A stretch of 64,000 nt of DNA from an uncultured Flavobacteriaceae bacterium (GTDB lineage: Bacteria > Bacteroidota > Bacteroidia > Flavobacteriales > Flavobacteriaceae), in the NCBI GenBank assembly GCA_947487895.1, contig CANKYF010000010.1, positions 62,001-126,000 of the forward strand, written 5' to 3'. Of the stretch, positions 37,451 through 45,895 are shown one piece after another. A program made the position numbers and the translations under genes. The notes beneath the pieces were generated by a model. That model was not told where the DNA came from and did not search any database. It worked only from the letters and a program-made list of their open reading frames with translations. How positions within the stretch are numbered: the first letter of the stretch is position 1; every line of letters starts with the position of its first letter.

Positions 37451-38681
37451 CAGCTTCTCCTTTTAAATATATTTTTTCGATATGATTGTTTCCAAAACTA
37501 TAGGGCATAAAATTGTATGAACTAATGGGTTTCGTTAAAATAAGATTTGCCAACTTCCCTTTTGTTATGGAACCTACTTGTTGTTCAAGCCCCATAGCAT
37601 ATGCTCCATTAATTGTAGCCGCATTAATAGCTTCCTCGGGTGTCATTTTCATTTTTATACAGGCTGTAGATACTACAAAATTCATATTCCCAGAAGGAGC
37701 AGACCCAGGATTATAATCTGTTGCTATAGCTAATGGCAAACCTGAATCTATCATTTTTCTCGCTGGCGTGTATGGTATCCCTAAAAAGTATGAACATCCT
37801 GGTAATGCTACTGGTATGGTAGATGTGTTTTTTAAGATTTCTATATCTTCATTCCGCATTTCTTCTAGGTGATCAACTGAAAACGCTTTATACTTTACGC
37901 CTACAGCAACACCCCCTATAGCATTAAATTGATTGACATGAATTTTAGGCATTAAACCATGTAACCTCCCTACTTTTAGAATTAATTCAGTCTCTTCGAC
38001 AGAAAAATAACCTGTTTCACAAAACACATCAATGAAATCTGCAAGTTGTTCTTCTACTACTTTTGGTATCATTTCATCAACTAATAATTCCACATAGCTT
38101 TCTTTATTATTCTTATAAGCTTCTGGTAAAGCATGTGCACCTAAAAAAGTGGCCTTTATTGGTATAGAAAACTCTTCTTTTAAACGTTTTATAACTCGAA
38201 GCATCTTTAATTCGGCTTCTAAAGTCAAACCATATCCTGATTTAATCTCAATAGCTCCAGTACCTAATTTGATAACGTCTTCTAATCTTTTTTTACTTTG
38301 AATGTATAAATCCTCTTCAGATGTATTCTGAAGTTGCTTTGCGGAATTTAAAATCCCTCCGCCGCGCTTTGCTATGTCTTCATAAGACAATCCGTTAATT
38401 CTATCTACAAACTCAGTTTCTCTGGTTCCTGCATAAACAATATGTGTATGCGAATCGCACCATGTAGGCAATATCAACTTACCTGATGCATCTATAACTT
38501 TAGCATCTGAAATTTTGGGACAATCTTTCATTTTTCCAAAATCTGATATCAGTCCGTTTTCAACTACTAAAAAAGCATTTTTTATAGTAGGCAAGATTGA
38601 CATTTCTTTCCCTCTTAGAAAAGACACTTGTTCTTCTCTAACTTGGATTAATTCTTTTATATTTTTAAAAAGTGTCTTCAT
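37443..38681 (-). CDS. hutI: Imidazolonepropionase
   Basis: A 412-residue amidohydrolase. CDSHTHIVYAGTRETEF carries the metal-binding HxH, GAIEIKSGYGL and FLGAHALPEAY follow, and the late Asp is in AIATDYNPGSAPS. It opens the imidazolone ring, the third step of histidine degradation. Its start codon overlaps the hutU stop codon, and its end overlaps hutG, so the genes are tightly coupled. Confidence 0.95.
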   Translation of the reverse strand: MKTLFKNIKELIQVREEQVSFLRGKEMSILPTIKNAFLVVENGLISDFGKMKDCPKISDAKVIDASGKLILPTWCDSHTHIVYAGTRETEFVDRINGLSYEDIAKRGGGILNSAKQLQNTSEEDLYIQSKKRLEDVIKLGTGAIEIKSGYGLTLEAELKMLRVIKRLKEEFSIPIKATFLGAHALPEAYKNNKESYVELLVDEMIPKVVEEQLADFIDVFCETGYFSVEETELILKVGRLHGLMPKIHVNQFNAIGGVAVGVKYKAFSVDHLEEMRNEDIEILKNTSTIPVALPGCSYFLGIPYTPARKMIDSGLPLAIATDYNPGSAPSGNMNFVVSTACIKMKMTPEEAINAATINGAYAMGLEQQVGSITKGKLANLILTKPISSYNFMPYSFGNNHIEKIYLKGEAVV

Positions 38682-40684
38682 TAAAATAAAGATTCTAAAA
38701 TAGTGTCATCTACTAAATTTGGTAAGGTTACTTTTAAATTTGGAGTACGTTCCATTTCACGTTGTATTGCAAAACGGGCATTATCATTTCTTGCCCAACT
38801 TCGTCTTGAAATACCGTTATTCACATCATAAAACAACATGTTTTTAAGTCTGTTTTCTGCCGCTTCGCTACCATCTAATAACATACCAAAACCACCATTT
38901 ACGACTTCACCCCATCCAACACCACCACCGTTGTGAATTGACACCCAAGTGGCTCCTCTAAAACTATCACCAATTACATTATGCATTGCCATATCTGCGG
39001 TAAACTTACTGCCATCATATATATTTGAGGTTTCCCTATAAGGTGAATCTGTGCCACTTACATCATGATGATCTCTGCCTAAGATAACTCGCCCAATTTC
39101 TCCTTTTGCAATAGCTTGGTTAAAAGCCAGAGCTATTTTTGCACGTCCTTCTGCATCAGCATATAGTATACGCGCCTGAGAACCAACTACCAATTTATTT
39201 TGTTTTGCATTTTTTATCCAAGTGATATTGTCTTGCATTTGTAACTTAATCTCTTCTGGAGCTGTTTCCAAAATATGTTTTAGAACCTCTTCGGCAATTG
39301 CATCTGTTTTATCTAAATCTTCTTGTTTTCCTGAAGCACACACCCACCTAAATGGTCCGAAACCAAAGTCAAAACACATAGGTCCTAAAATATCTTGCAC
39401 GTAAGAAGGGTGTTTAAAATCAATATTGTTTTCAGCCATTACATCTGCACCAGCTCGTGATGCTTCTAATAAAAAGGCATTTCCATAGTCAAAAAAATAA
39501 GTACCCTTTTCTACGTGTTTGTTTATAGCGTTGGCATGTCGTTTTAAAGACACTTGTACTTTTTCTTTAAAAAGCTTTGGATTCTCTTTTATCAAAACAT
39601 TGGATTCTTCAAAAGTACAATCAACGGGATAATACCCTCCTGTCCATGGAATATGAAGCGATGTTTGGTCTGAACCTAAATGAACAAATATATCTTCCTT
39701 ATCAAAAGACTCCCATACTTCAACCACATTACCAATGTATGCTATTGATACTACTTCGTTTTTTACTTGTGCCAATTTCACTCTTCTCACTAAATCATCT
39801 ATATCTTCTATCAATACATCTACCCAGCCTTGTTCGTATCGCTTTTTAGCCGCTTTTGCATTGACTTCTGCACAAACCGTAATGCACCCCGCTATATTTC
39901 CTGCTTTGGGTTGAGCTCCACTCATACCACCTAAACCTGAGGTTAAAAATATCTTTCCTGCTGGTGTTTTTTCTTTTGATAGTAGTTTCCTGAAAGCATT
40001 CATAATAGTAATGGTTGTACCATGTACGATACCTTGCGGACCAATGTACATGTAAGACCCAGCAGTCATTTGCCCATATTGTGTGACGCCTAATGCGTTA
40101 TACTTTTCCCAATCGTCTGGCTTAGAATAATTAGGTATCATCATGCCATTAGTCACCACAACTCTAGGTGCTTCTTTGGAAGACGGAAACAACCCCATAG
40201 GATGACCAGAATACATATGCAATGTTTGCTCATTCGTCATAGTGGCTAAGTATTGCATAGTCAACGTATATTGTGCCCAATTTTGAAATATAGCACCATT
40301 ACCTCCATATGTGATTAATTCTTCTGGGTGTTGCGCTACAGCAGGATCTAAATTATTCTGAATCATTAACATGATTGCAGCAGCTTGTTGAGATTTTGCA
40401 GGATATTTATCAATAGACCTTGCATAAATTTCATAATCTGGTTTAAACCTGTACATGTATATGCGTCCGTATTCTTGAAGTTCTTCAGCAAATTCATTTG
40501 CTAGTTCTTTATGCCAATCTTTAGGAAAATAGCGTAACGCATTTCTAATAGCCAATTGCTTTTCCTTTATAGACAATACATCTTTTCTCTTAGGCGCCCT
40601 ATTTGCATTTTTAGGATACGCTTTTCCTTGAGGCAATATATCTGGTAACCCTTGTAAAATTTGCTCTTTGAACGACATACCCAT
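38681..40684 (-). CDS. hutU: Urocanate hydratase
   Basis: A 667-residue NAD+-dependent enzyme that hydrates urocanate to imidazolonepropionate. The NAD-binding region has SGLGGMSGAQPKAGNIAG, and GRDHHDVSGTDSPYRETSNIYDGS (in two parts: GRDHHDVSGTDSP and YRETSNIYDGS) is the active-site segment. It is about 100 residues longer than the Pseudomonas enzyme, which is usual for Bacteroidota. It starts 1 bp after the hutH stop codon. A second Met two codons on (MSFKEQ) is an equally possible start. Confidence 0.95.
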   Translation of the reverse strand: MGMSFKEQILQGLPDILPQGKAYPKNANRAPKRKDVLSIKEKQLAIRNALRYFPKDWHKELANEFAEELQEYGRIYMYRFKPDYEIYARSIDKYPAKSQQAAAIMLMIQNNLDPAVAQHPEELITYGGNGAIFQNWAQYTLTMQYLATMTNEQTLHMYSGHPMGLFPSSKEAPRVVVTNGMMIPNYSKPDDWEKYNALGVTQYGQMTAGSYMYIGPQGIVHGTTITIMNAFRKLLSKEKTPAGKIFLTSGLGGMSGAQPKAGNIAGCITVCAEVNAKAAKKRYEQGWVDVLIEDIDDLVRRVKLAQVKNEVVSIAYIGNVVEVWESFDKEDIFVHLGSDQTSLHIPWTGGYYPVDCTFEESNVLIKENPKLFKEKVQVSLKRHANAINKHVEKGTYFFDYGNAFLLEASRAGADVMAENNIDFKHPSYVQDILGPMCFDFGFGPFRWVCASGKQEDLDKTDAIAEEVLKHILETAPEEIKLQMQDNITWIKNAKQNKLVVGSQARILYADAEGRAKIALAFNQAIAKGEIGRVILGRDHHDVSGTDSPYRETSNIYDGSKFTADMAMHNVIGDSFRGATWVSIHNGGGVGWGEVVNGGFGMLLDGSEAAENRLKNMLFYDVNNGISRRSWARNDNARFAIQREMERTPNLKVTLPNLVDDTILESLF

Positions 40685-40685
40685 A

Positions 40686-42179
40686 CTACTTTAAAATAAA
40701 TTTTTGCTGTTTTACTAATTGTATCATGGCATCAATATCATCTTTCAACAAACGATCTTCTTCTAATCGTTTCACTTTCTGTCTAATTATTTTAAAATTA
40801 GATTCAATAATATCAGAAAAGGTATTTGGTCTTCTAAATTCTAATGCTTGTGCTGCATACATTAATTCTATGGCTAAGATTTTCTCTAAATTTTCTAGAA
40901 TCTGATTGAATTTACGCCCAGAAATACTTCCCATAGACACATGATCTTCTTGACCTAAAGCCGTAGGAATACTATCGGCAGACGATGGAAAACACAAAGA
41001 TTTATTTTCAGACACCAAAGCTGCTGTGGTGTATTGTGGAATCATAAAACCAGAGTTTAAACCGCCTCCAGTAGTTAATAGTCTTGGTAAACCAAATTTA
41101 CCTTCTAATAGTAAAAAGCATCGCCTGTCTGAAATATTTCCTAATTCTGAAACTGCAATCGAACCATAGTCCAATGCCATTGCTAAAGGTTGTCCATGAA
41201 AATTACCGCCCGAAATTGCTTCAATATCACTTAATACAATTGGATTATCTGTTACCGAGTTTAATTCAATCTCAGTAAGCTCTTTTAAATGATAATATGC
41301 ATTTCGTGATGCGCCATGCACCTGCGGAATACAACGCATAGAATACGGGTCCTGTACGCGTTCGCAGTTTTCATGAGCATCAACATTTTGTGATTTATAA
41401 AGTAGCATAAACATGCGTTCTGCTACTTTAACGGTTCCTTGAAAAGGTCTTATTTTATGTAATTCATCCCTAAAAGGCGCAGAACTCCCTTGATATCCTT
41501 CAATACTCATAGCTCCAGCAACATCTGCTAAATCTAATAAGTAGTCCATTTTTTTTAAACCAACTACTGCATGCGCCAAAATAAATTGTGTGCCATTTAT
41601 TAACGCTAATCCCTCTTTGGCTTTTAGTTCAATAGGTTGTAGGTTGTATTGTTTTAAAACTGACTTAGCCGAAACAATTTTATCCTTAATCCAAAACGCG
41701 CCTTCTCCTATTAAAGGCAAAAACAAATGAGATAAGGGTGCTAAATCTCCAGAGGCGCCTACCGAACCTTGTTCGGGGACTACTGGTAATACATCATTTT
41801 CAATGAAATACAATATGCGTTCTATAACTTTGATACTAATACCCGAATATCCTTGACACAACGCATGTACTTTGCAAATCATCATGAGTTTTGATAATTG
41901 CTTATCAATAGGATTCCCAACACCAACAGCATGTGTAATTAGTAAATTTTCTTGAAGTTTATTAGTTTCATCTACAGTAATTTTTACATCGCACAAAGGC
42001 CCAAAACCTGTATTAACACCATAAATGGCCTTGTTTGAATTGGCTAAAGATTCTACTTTTTCCCTACAGTTAATAACACGCTGCTTCACTTCAGAGGTAA
42101 TTACACCTTCTAAAGTACCTTTTGCAATTGCAACAACTTTACTTATGGTTAATTTATCAATACCGTACTTAAATTGCAT
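40686..42179 (-). CDS. hutH: Histidine ammonia-lyase
   Basis: A 497-residue enzyme converting histidine to urocanate and ammonia. The MIO prosthetic group forms from Ala142-Ser143-Gly144 in GSVGASGDLAPLSH. The active-site Tyr/Asn segment YGVNTGFGPL is at the N-terminus. It is the first gene of hutHUIG. TAACTTTG (minus strand, 42211-42204) fits the Bacteroidota -7 box 25 bases above the ATG. The divergent LysR gene 82 bp away is the likely regulator. Confidence 0.96.
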   Translation of the reverse strand: MQFKYGIDKLTISKVVAIAKGTLEGVITSEVKQRVINCREKVESLANSNKAIYGVNTGFGPLCDVKITVDETNKLQENLLITHAVGVGNPIDKQLSKLMMICKVHALCQGYSGISIKVIERILYFIENDVLPVVPEQGSVGASGDLAPLSHLFLPLIGEGAFWIKDKIVSAKSVLKQYNLQPIELKAKEGLALINGTQFILAHAVVGLKKMDYLLDLADVAGAMSIEGYQGSSAPFRDELHKIRPFQGTVKVAERMFMLLYKSQNVDAHENCERVQDPYSMRCIPQVHGASRNAYYHLKELTEIELNSVTDNPIVLSDIEAISGGNFHGQPLAMALDYGSIAVSELGNISDRRCFLLLEGKFGLPRLLTTGGGLNSGFMIPQYTTAALVSENKSLCFPSSADSIPTALGQEDHVSMGSISGRKFNQILENLEKILAIELMYAAQALEFRRPNTFSDIIESNFKIIRQKVKRLEEDRLLKDDIDAMIQLVKQQKFILK

Positions 42180-42261
42180 TTTATAGATTTTAACTAATCA
42201 TTACAAAGTTATTTCTATTTTTAATGCTTAAAAAGACTATTTTTGTAACAAATTGATAACT

Positions 42262-43155
42262 ATGAGTAATCAATTAGAATTACGCCATTTAAACTATTTT
42301 CTAGCTGTTGCTAAAGATTTACACTTTAGAAAAGCTGCGGAAAGACTATACATTTCCCAACCTGGTTTAAGCAGACAAATAAAACAAATGGAGGAAGATT
42401 TAGGTATCCAACTGTTTGAGCGTCATAATCGAAAAGTTGTACTCACTAAAGCAGGCAACTATCTTAAAAACGAATTAAGCATCCATTTAAAGCAGTTAGA
42501 TGACATCATTAACCATGCTAAATTGTTGCATGATGGTAAAAAAGGACAATTAAAATTAGGATACGTAGGTTCTGCGATGCAACAGATTATCCCTAATTTG
42601 CTTTTAAAGTATAAAAAAGCACATCCTGACGTTATATTCAGCTTAAACGAGATTGATAATCAAAAACAAATTGAAGACCTATTAAACTTTAAAATAGACA
42701 TAGGTTTCGTAAGGCTTGAAAACACCCCCTCTACTATTGCAAAAAAGGTTGTTTTAAAAGATACATTTTGTTTAGTACTTCCAAAATCTCATAAAATTGA
42801 TGAGAACAACTTTAAGCGTTTATCACAATTACAACAAGAACCTTTTATTTTGTTTGATCCTGAATACAGCGAATCATACTACAATAAAGTGTTACAAGTG
42901 TTTCAAGGCAGTGGTTTTACGCCGCAAATATCTCACCTTACCATTCACGCTAGTTCTATATACAAATTGGTGGAAAATAATTTTGGTATATCTATTGTGC
43001 CAAAATCTTTAATAAATGAAAATGTGAAAGGTGTTAAGTTTATAGAGTTGCATAAAATTAAGCAAAGAACGGAGCTATCTGTAGTCTGGAATAAAAACAA
43101 TAGAAATCCTTTACTAATTCATATCTTAAGTTTGATAGATAAATTAAATTTGTAA
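42262..43155 (+). CDS. LysR family transcriptional regulator, divergent from hut
   Basis: A 297-residue protein. The N-terminal helix-turn-helix reads LRHLNYFLAVAKDLHFRKAAERLYISQPGLSRQIKQME (fragments: FLAVAKDLHFRKAAERLYIS and QPGLSRQIKQME). The C-terminal effector domain has LGYVGSAMQQIIPNLL and EPFILFDPEY. I start it at the ATG at 42262 (MSNQLELRHLN); a TTG three codons earlier is less likely. TATTTTTG at 42238-42245 fits a -7 box. It is divergent from hutH and probably controls the hut operon. It lies 15 bp before the peroxidase gene, so those two may be one transcript. Confidence 0.9.
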   Translation: MSNQLELRHLNYFLAVAKDLHFRKAAERLYISQPGLSRQIKQMEEDLGIQLFERHNRKVVLTKAGNYLKNELSIHLKQLDDIINHAKLLHDGKKGQLKLGYVGSAMQQIIPNLLLKYKKAHPDVIFSLNEIDNQKQIEDLLNFKIDIGFVRLENTPSTIAKKVVLKDTFCLVLPKSHKIDENNFKRLSQLQQEPFILFDPEYSESYYNKVLQVFQGSGFTPQISHLTIHASSIYKLVENNFGISIVPKSLINENVKGVKFIELHKIKQRTELSVVWNKNNRNPLLIHILSLIDKLNL

Positions 43156-43170
43156 AAACAATTTCAACGA

Positions 43171-44352
43171 ATGCAATCCAGTAAAACTAAAATATTCTGC
43201 TTTTTAATTGCTATTGCATTTTCATCATGTAAAGAAAAACCAAACTACACTAAAGCGTCACAGTTTAAAACAAAGTTTCAAAAGCAAGTTGGTGCGTTAC
43301 CCTTGAAAATCAAACACCCAAAAAATAATCCTTCAACTACAGATAAGATTGAATTAGGAAGGCTCCTTTTTTTTGACCCCATTCTTTCAGGTAATAAAGA
43401 TGTGGCGTGTGCTACTTGCCATCATCCTAAAAATGGTTATGCTGAATTTAGAGATATTTCAATTGGTGTAAACGGAAAGGGTTTTGCCAACAAAAGAACG
43501 TTTAACCAACCTAATACTATTCCTTTTGTAAAACGAAATGCTCATACCGTTTTAAATACCGCTTTTAATGGTATTAGCACTTTAAACAGTTATCAACCTG
43601 AAGAAGCGCCTATGTTCTGGGATTCTAGGGTAAAAAGTCTAGAAACTCAAGCTATTGAACCTATAAAAGCATTAGAGGAAATGCGAGGGGCTCATTTTAC
43701 TGATGTAGACATTCTAGAAAAAGTGGTTAATCGATTAAAATCTATTCCGGAATATCAAAAATTATTTAAGAAAGCATTCCCTGAGAGCGATAGTATTTCA
43801 ATTGAAAATATTGGAAAAGCCATTGCAGATTTTGAAAGAACATTGATTGCAAATAATTCAGATTTTGATAAATATATGCGTGGTGATTCTACAGCTATAT
43901 CATTGGCAGAAAAAGAAGGATTCAAAATTTTCAAAGAAGTTGGTTGTATTAACTGCCATAATGGGCCCATGTTTTCAGATTTTAAAATGCATGTTTTAAG
44001 TGTTCCTGAAAATGAAAAATTAGATAGTATTGATCGTGGTTTTGAAAATCAGTTTGCCTTTAGAACACCTACCCTTCGCAATTTAAGATTTACAGCGCCT
44101 TATATGCATAATGGTACTTTACCTACCTTAGAAAAGGTATTAGAATTCTACGAAGACCTTACGTTTAAAAAATCTAGAAACCCAAATATTAATCCTACTA
44201 AGATTGATACTTTGGCTCAAGGTTTAACATTAAGAATGAAAGACATGTCTCTTATTATTTCATTTTTAAACACACTTAATGATGATGGTTTTGATAAAAC
44301 TGTTCCAGAAAGTGTACCAAGTGGATTACAAGTTGGTGGAAATATTGATTGA
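43171..44352 (+). CDS. Dihaem cytochrome c peroxidase (MauG/CCP family)
   Basis: A 393-residue protein. The signal peptide ends in AIAFSSCKE, a lipobox-like cysteine at residue 20. Two haem motifs are seen: C80-A-T-C83-H84 and C259-I-N-C262-H263. LGRLLFFDPILSGNKDVACATCHHP and FRTPTLRNLRFTAPYMHNG (each cut here to its diagnostic part: LGRLLFFDP and FRTPTLRNL) are typical of bacterial CCPs. It reduces hydrogen peroxide in the periplasm with electrons from cytochrome c. It follows the LysR gene closely, though a link to histidine use is not known. Confidence 0.9.
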   Translation: MQSSKTKIFCFLIAIAFSSCKEKPNYTKASQFKTKFQKQVGALPLKIKHPKNNPSTTDKIELGRLLFFDPILSGNKDVACATCHHPKNGYAEFRDISIGVNGKGFANKRTFNQPNTIPFVKRNAHTVLNTAFNGISTLNSYQPEEAPMFWDSRVKSLETQAIEPIKALEEMRGAHFTDVDILEKVVNRLKSIPEYQKLFKKAFPESDSISIENIGKAIADFERTLIANNSDFDKYMRGDSTAISLAEKEGFKIFKEVGCINCHNGPMFSDFKMHVLSVPENEKLDSIDRGFENQFAFRTPTLRNLRFTAPYMHNGTLPTLEKVLEFYEDLTFKKSRNPNINPTKIDTLAQGLTLRMKDMSLIISFLNTLNDDGFDKTVPESVPSGLQVGGNID

Positions 44353-44512
44353 TTTACATCAGAAAATTAGTTACTTTCACATACGTAATTAAAACTAATA
44401 TGGCTTAACAATATTTTTTAAACAGGCTAAAAACAATCATAAATCACTTAATTACAGTGTTTTAAATAATTTACACATAATAAATATAAACGTACCTTCT
44501 GTTTAGCCAGGA

Positions 44513-44522
44513 GTTGTAGAGC
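44513..44522 (+). repeat. Left boundary of cassette-like unit 1 (inverted 10-mer)
   Basis: GTTGTAGAGC is the exact reverse complement of GCTCTACAAC at 45381-45390. The two bracket the immunity gene and the zinc-ribbon gene. This is the arrangement expected if each unit was joined at an attC-type site. Confidence 0.5.
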
Positions 44523-44531
44523 ATAACCAAA

Positions 44532-44768
44532 ATGACAAGAAAAGAGCTAATTGATATTGGTCGAAGAATAGTTGCATGTGATGGGACTGAAAAAGAAATA
44601 GACGATTTATCAGAACTATTTGATAAAAACGTCCCTCATCCAAATGGTTCAAACTTGTTCTTTTACCCTGAAAACTATAACGCAAGAAAAGACAACATAT
44701 CAGCATACAATCCTTCTATTGAAGAAGTTGTAGACAAATGTTTAGCCTATAAAGCAATACAATTATAA
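44532..44768 (+). CDS. Colicin/pyocin-type immunity protein (Im-like), orphan
   Basis: A 78-residue acidic protein. GTEKEIDDLSELFDKNVPHP followed by NGSNLFFYP matches the family core seen in E-colicin and S-pyocin immunity proteins (GTxEE...HPxGSDLIFYP). Members bind and block cognate HNH or tRNase toxin domains in the cytoplasm. No toxin gene with such a domain lies within the window, so this copy would protect against toxins of rivals. It starts 10 bp after a boundary repeat and ends 1 bp before the zinc-ribbon gene. Confidence 0.75.
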   Translation: MTRKELIDIGRRIVACDGTEKEIDDLSELFDKNVPHPNGSNLFFYPENYNARKDNISAYNPSIEEVVDKCLAYKAIQL

Positions 44769-44769
44769 A

Positions 44770-45375
44770 ATGAGTGATAATTACATAACCATTACAACGT
44801 CAAGAGAAGTTTCAGAACCTATTGAATTAAAAAATAAGGTTATTGAATTTTTACAATCTAAAGAGTATGTGGAAAGAGAGCTTTCAGATTGCGTATTGAA
44901 TATGAAAAACAAAGGATATAGACCTGGTAAAAATCATGTTAGTGCGATTGGCTATGATGAAGATTTATTGAGTTTAAATGTCTGCGGTTTAGAATTCAAA
45001 ACTCAAAGAGAAGTTATGAATGCTGGAGCATTTACAGCAATGACGAAAATGGAATGTCCAAATTGTAATAAAAATAGATTCGAAGGAATAACTCCTCAGG
45101 ATTTTTTTACTGATAATTGTACTAAGGAACAACTAGAACTATTCCATTCGGTTTTCCCTCAATTTGATAGTTGGACTAATGGATATGAAGCGAAATTGAA
45201 ATGCCCACATTGCTTAACTGAATCAAAAATTGAGAATTATAAAACTGATAATAGTATTTCTTTTTCAAATTTTGGCTTGACCTTTTGGAATTGGTCTGAT
45301 TTGACAAATGAATTCATTGAGGAATTAAAAACAGTAATAAGAACTGATATTATTAGAATAAACGGACATATATAA
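44770..45375 (+). CDS. Hypothetical protein with a split zinc ribbon
   Basis: A 201-residue cytoplasmic protein. Two CxxC pairs, in MECPNCNKNRF (about residues 97-100) and LKCPHCLTESK (about 137-140), could bind one zinc ion. The N-terminal part (NKVIEFLQSKEYVERELSDCVL) is helical. I do not recognise the family. It starts 1 bp after the immunity gene, so it is co-translated with it and may itself be an immunity or toxin-neutralising protein; that is inference from position. Confidence 0.6.
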   Translation: MSDNYITITTSREVSEPIELKNKVIEFLQSKEYVERELSDCVLNMKNKGYRPGKNHVSAIGYDEDLLSLNVCGLEFKTQREVMNAGAFTAMTKMECPNCNKNRFEGITPQDFFTDNCTKEQLELFHSVFPQFDSWTNGYEAKLKCPHCLTESKIENYKTDNSISFSNFGLTFWNWSDLTNEFIEELKTVIRTDIIRINGHI

Positions 45376-45380
45376 AATAC

Positions 45381-45452
45381 GCTCTACAACAATGGGTATA
45401 ATGCATAGCTTCCTAACGTCAGCTACGGCACCATACCCGGAACGTTGAGTGC
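45381..45452 (+). repeat. attC-like imperfect palindrome
   Basis: The ends GCTCTACAAC (45381-45390) and GTTGAGTGC (45444-45452) pair with one mismatch and one bulged base. Inside, GGGTAT (45394-45399) pairs with ATACCC (45433-45438), and TAGCT (45406-45410) with AGCTA (45421-45425). The 3' end GTTGAGT fits the integron core GTTRRRY. A folded, bulged hairpin of about 72 bases between unrelated genes resembles an attC site. No integrase is present in the window. Confidence 0.5.
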
Positions 45453-45814
45453 AATTTGAGAAAATGAGATTTTGGATTTATATAGAAAGAGATTTAGTTG
45501 ATTTACAATCCGATTTTGAAAAAATTTTCGGAGTTGACAATTTATATCGAGATTATGAAAACGTTTGGGAATGGATTGAGTCAAGTAACCGAGAGTCTGA
45601 CCTCTATTTGAACATTAGCCGACCGCATGATTGGGAAAAAGGAGAATATGATAAACCAATTATTATAAAAGTTGAATCAAATAACAGAATTGAATTAAAT
45701 GAATCGGAAATAGCGTTCAAAATAAAAAAGCAAATGAATTGTGAAGTTTATGCTGGAGAAATATACGCTGACAGAAATAACAATCCAGTAATTGGAGAAG
45801 AAAGAAAGTATTAA
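45449..45814 (+). CDS. Small hypothetical protein in the cassette-like island
   Basis: A 121-residue cytoplasmic protein from the GTG at 45449, or 116 residues from the ATG at 45464; the GTG overlaps the 3' end of the attC-like repeat, so the ATG is preferable. It is acidic, with WIYIERDLVDLQSDFEKIFG, YENVWEWIESSNRE and a C-terminal VYAGEIYADRNNNPVIGEE. Small acidic proteins of this kind are often immunity proteins, but I recognise no family. Codon use (A-rich coding strand) differs from the housekeeping genes. Confidence 0.5.
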   Translation: MQFEKMRFWIYIERDLVDLQSDFEKIFGVDNLYRDYENVWEWIESSNRESDLYLNISRPHDWEKGEYDKPIIIKVESNNRIELNESEIAFKIKKQMNCEVYAGEIYADRNNNPVIGEERKY

Positions 45815-45895
45815 ATCTGTATACAACAATGTTTAATCGCTAATTTATCACGAAACTACTCATAGCCAATATTTTAAGGCACTAAAAACAAACCT
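45815..45895 (+). repeat. Cassette boundary with half attC-like repeat and a direct-repeat copy
   Basis: ACAACAATG near 45828 matches the 5' part of the attC-like site at 45381. A 21-base segment at 45849-45869, with core AACTACTCATAGCCAA, recurs at 47000-47020 with one mismatch. The typical 3' GTTG end is missing, so this boundary looks decayed. Confidence 0.45.
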
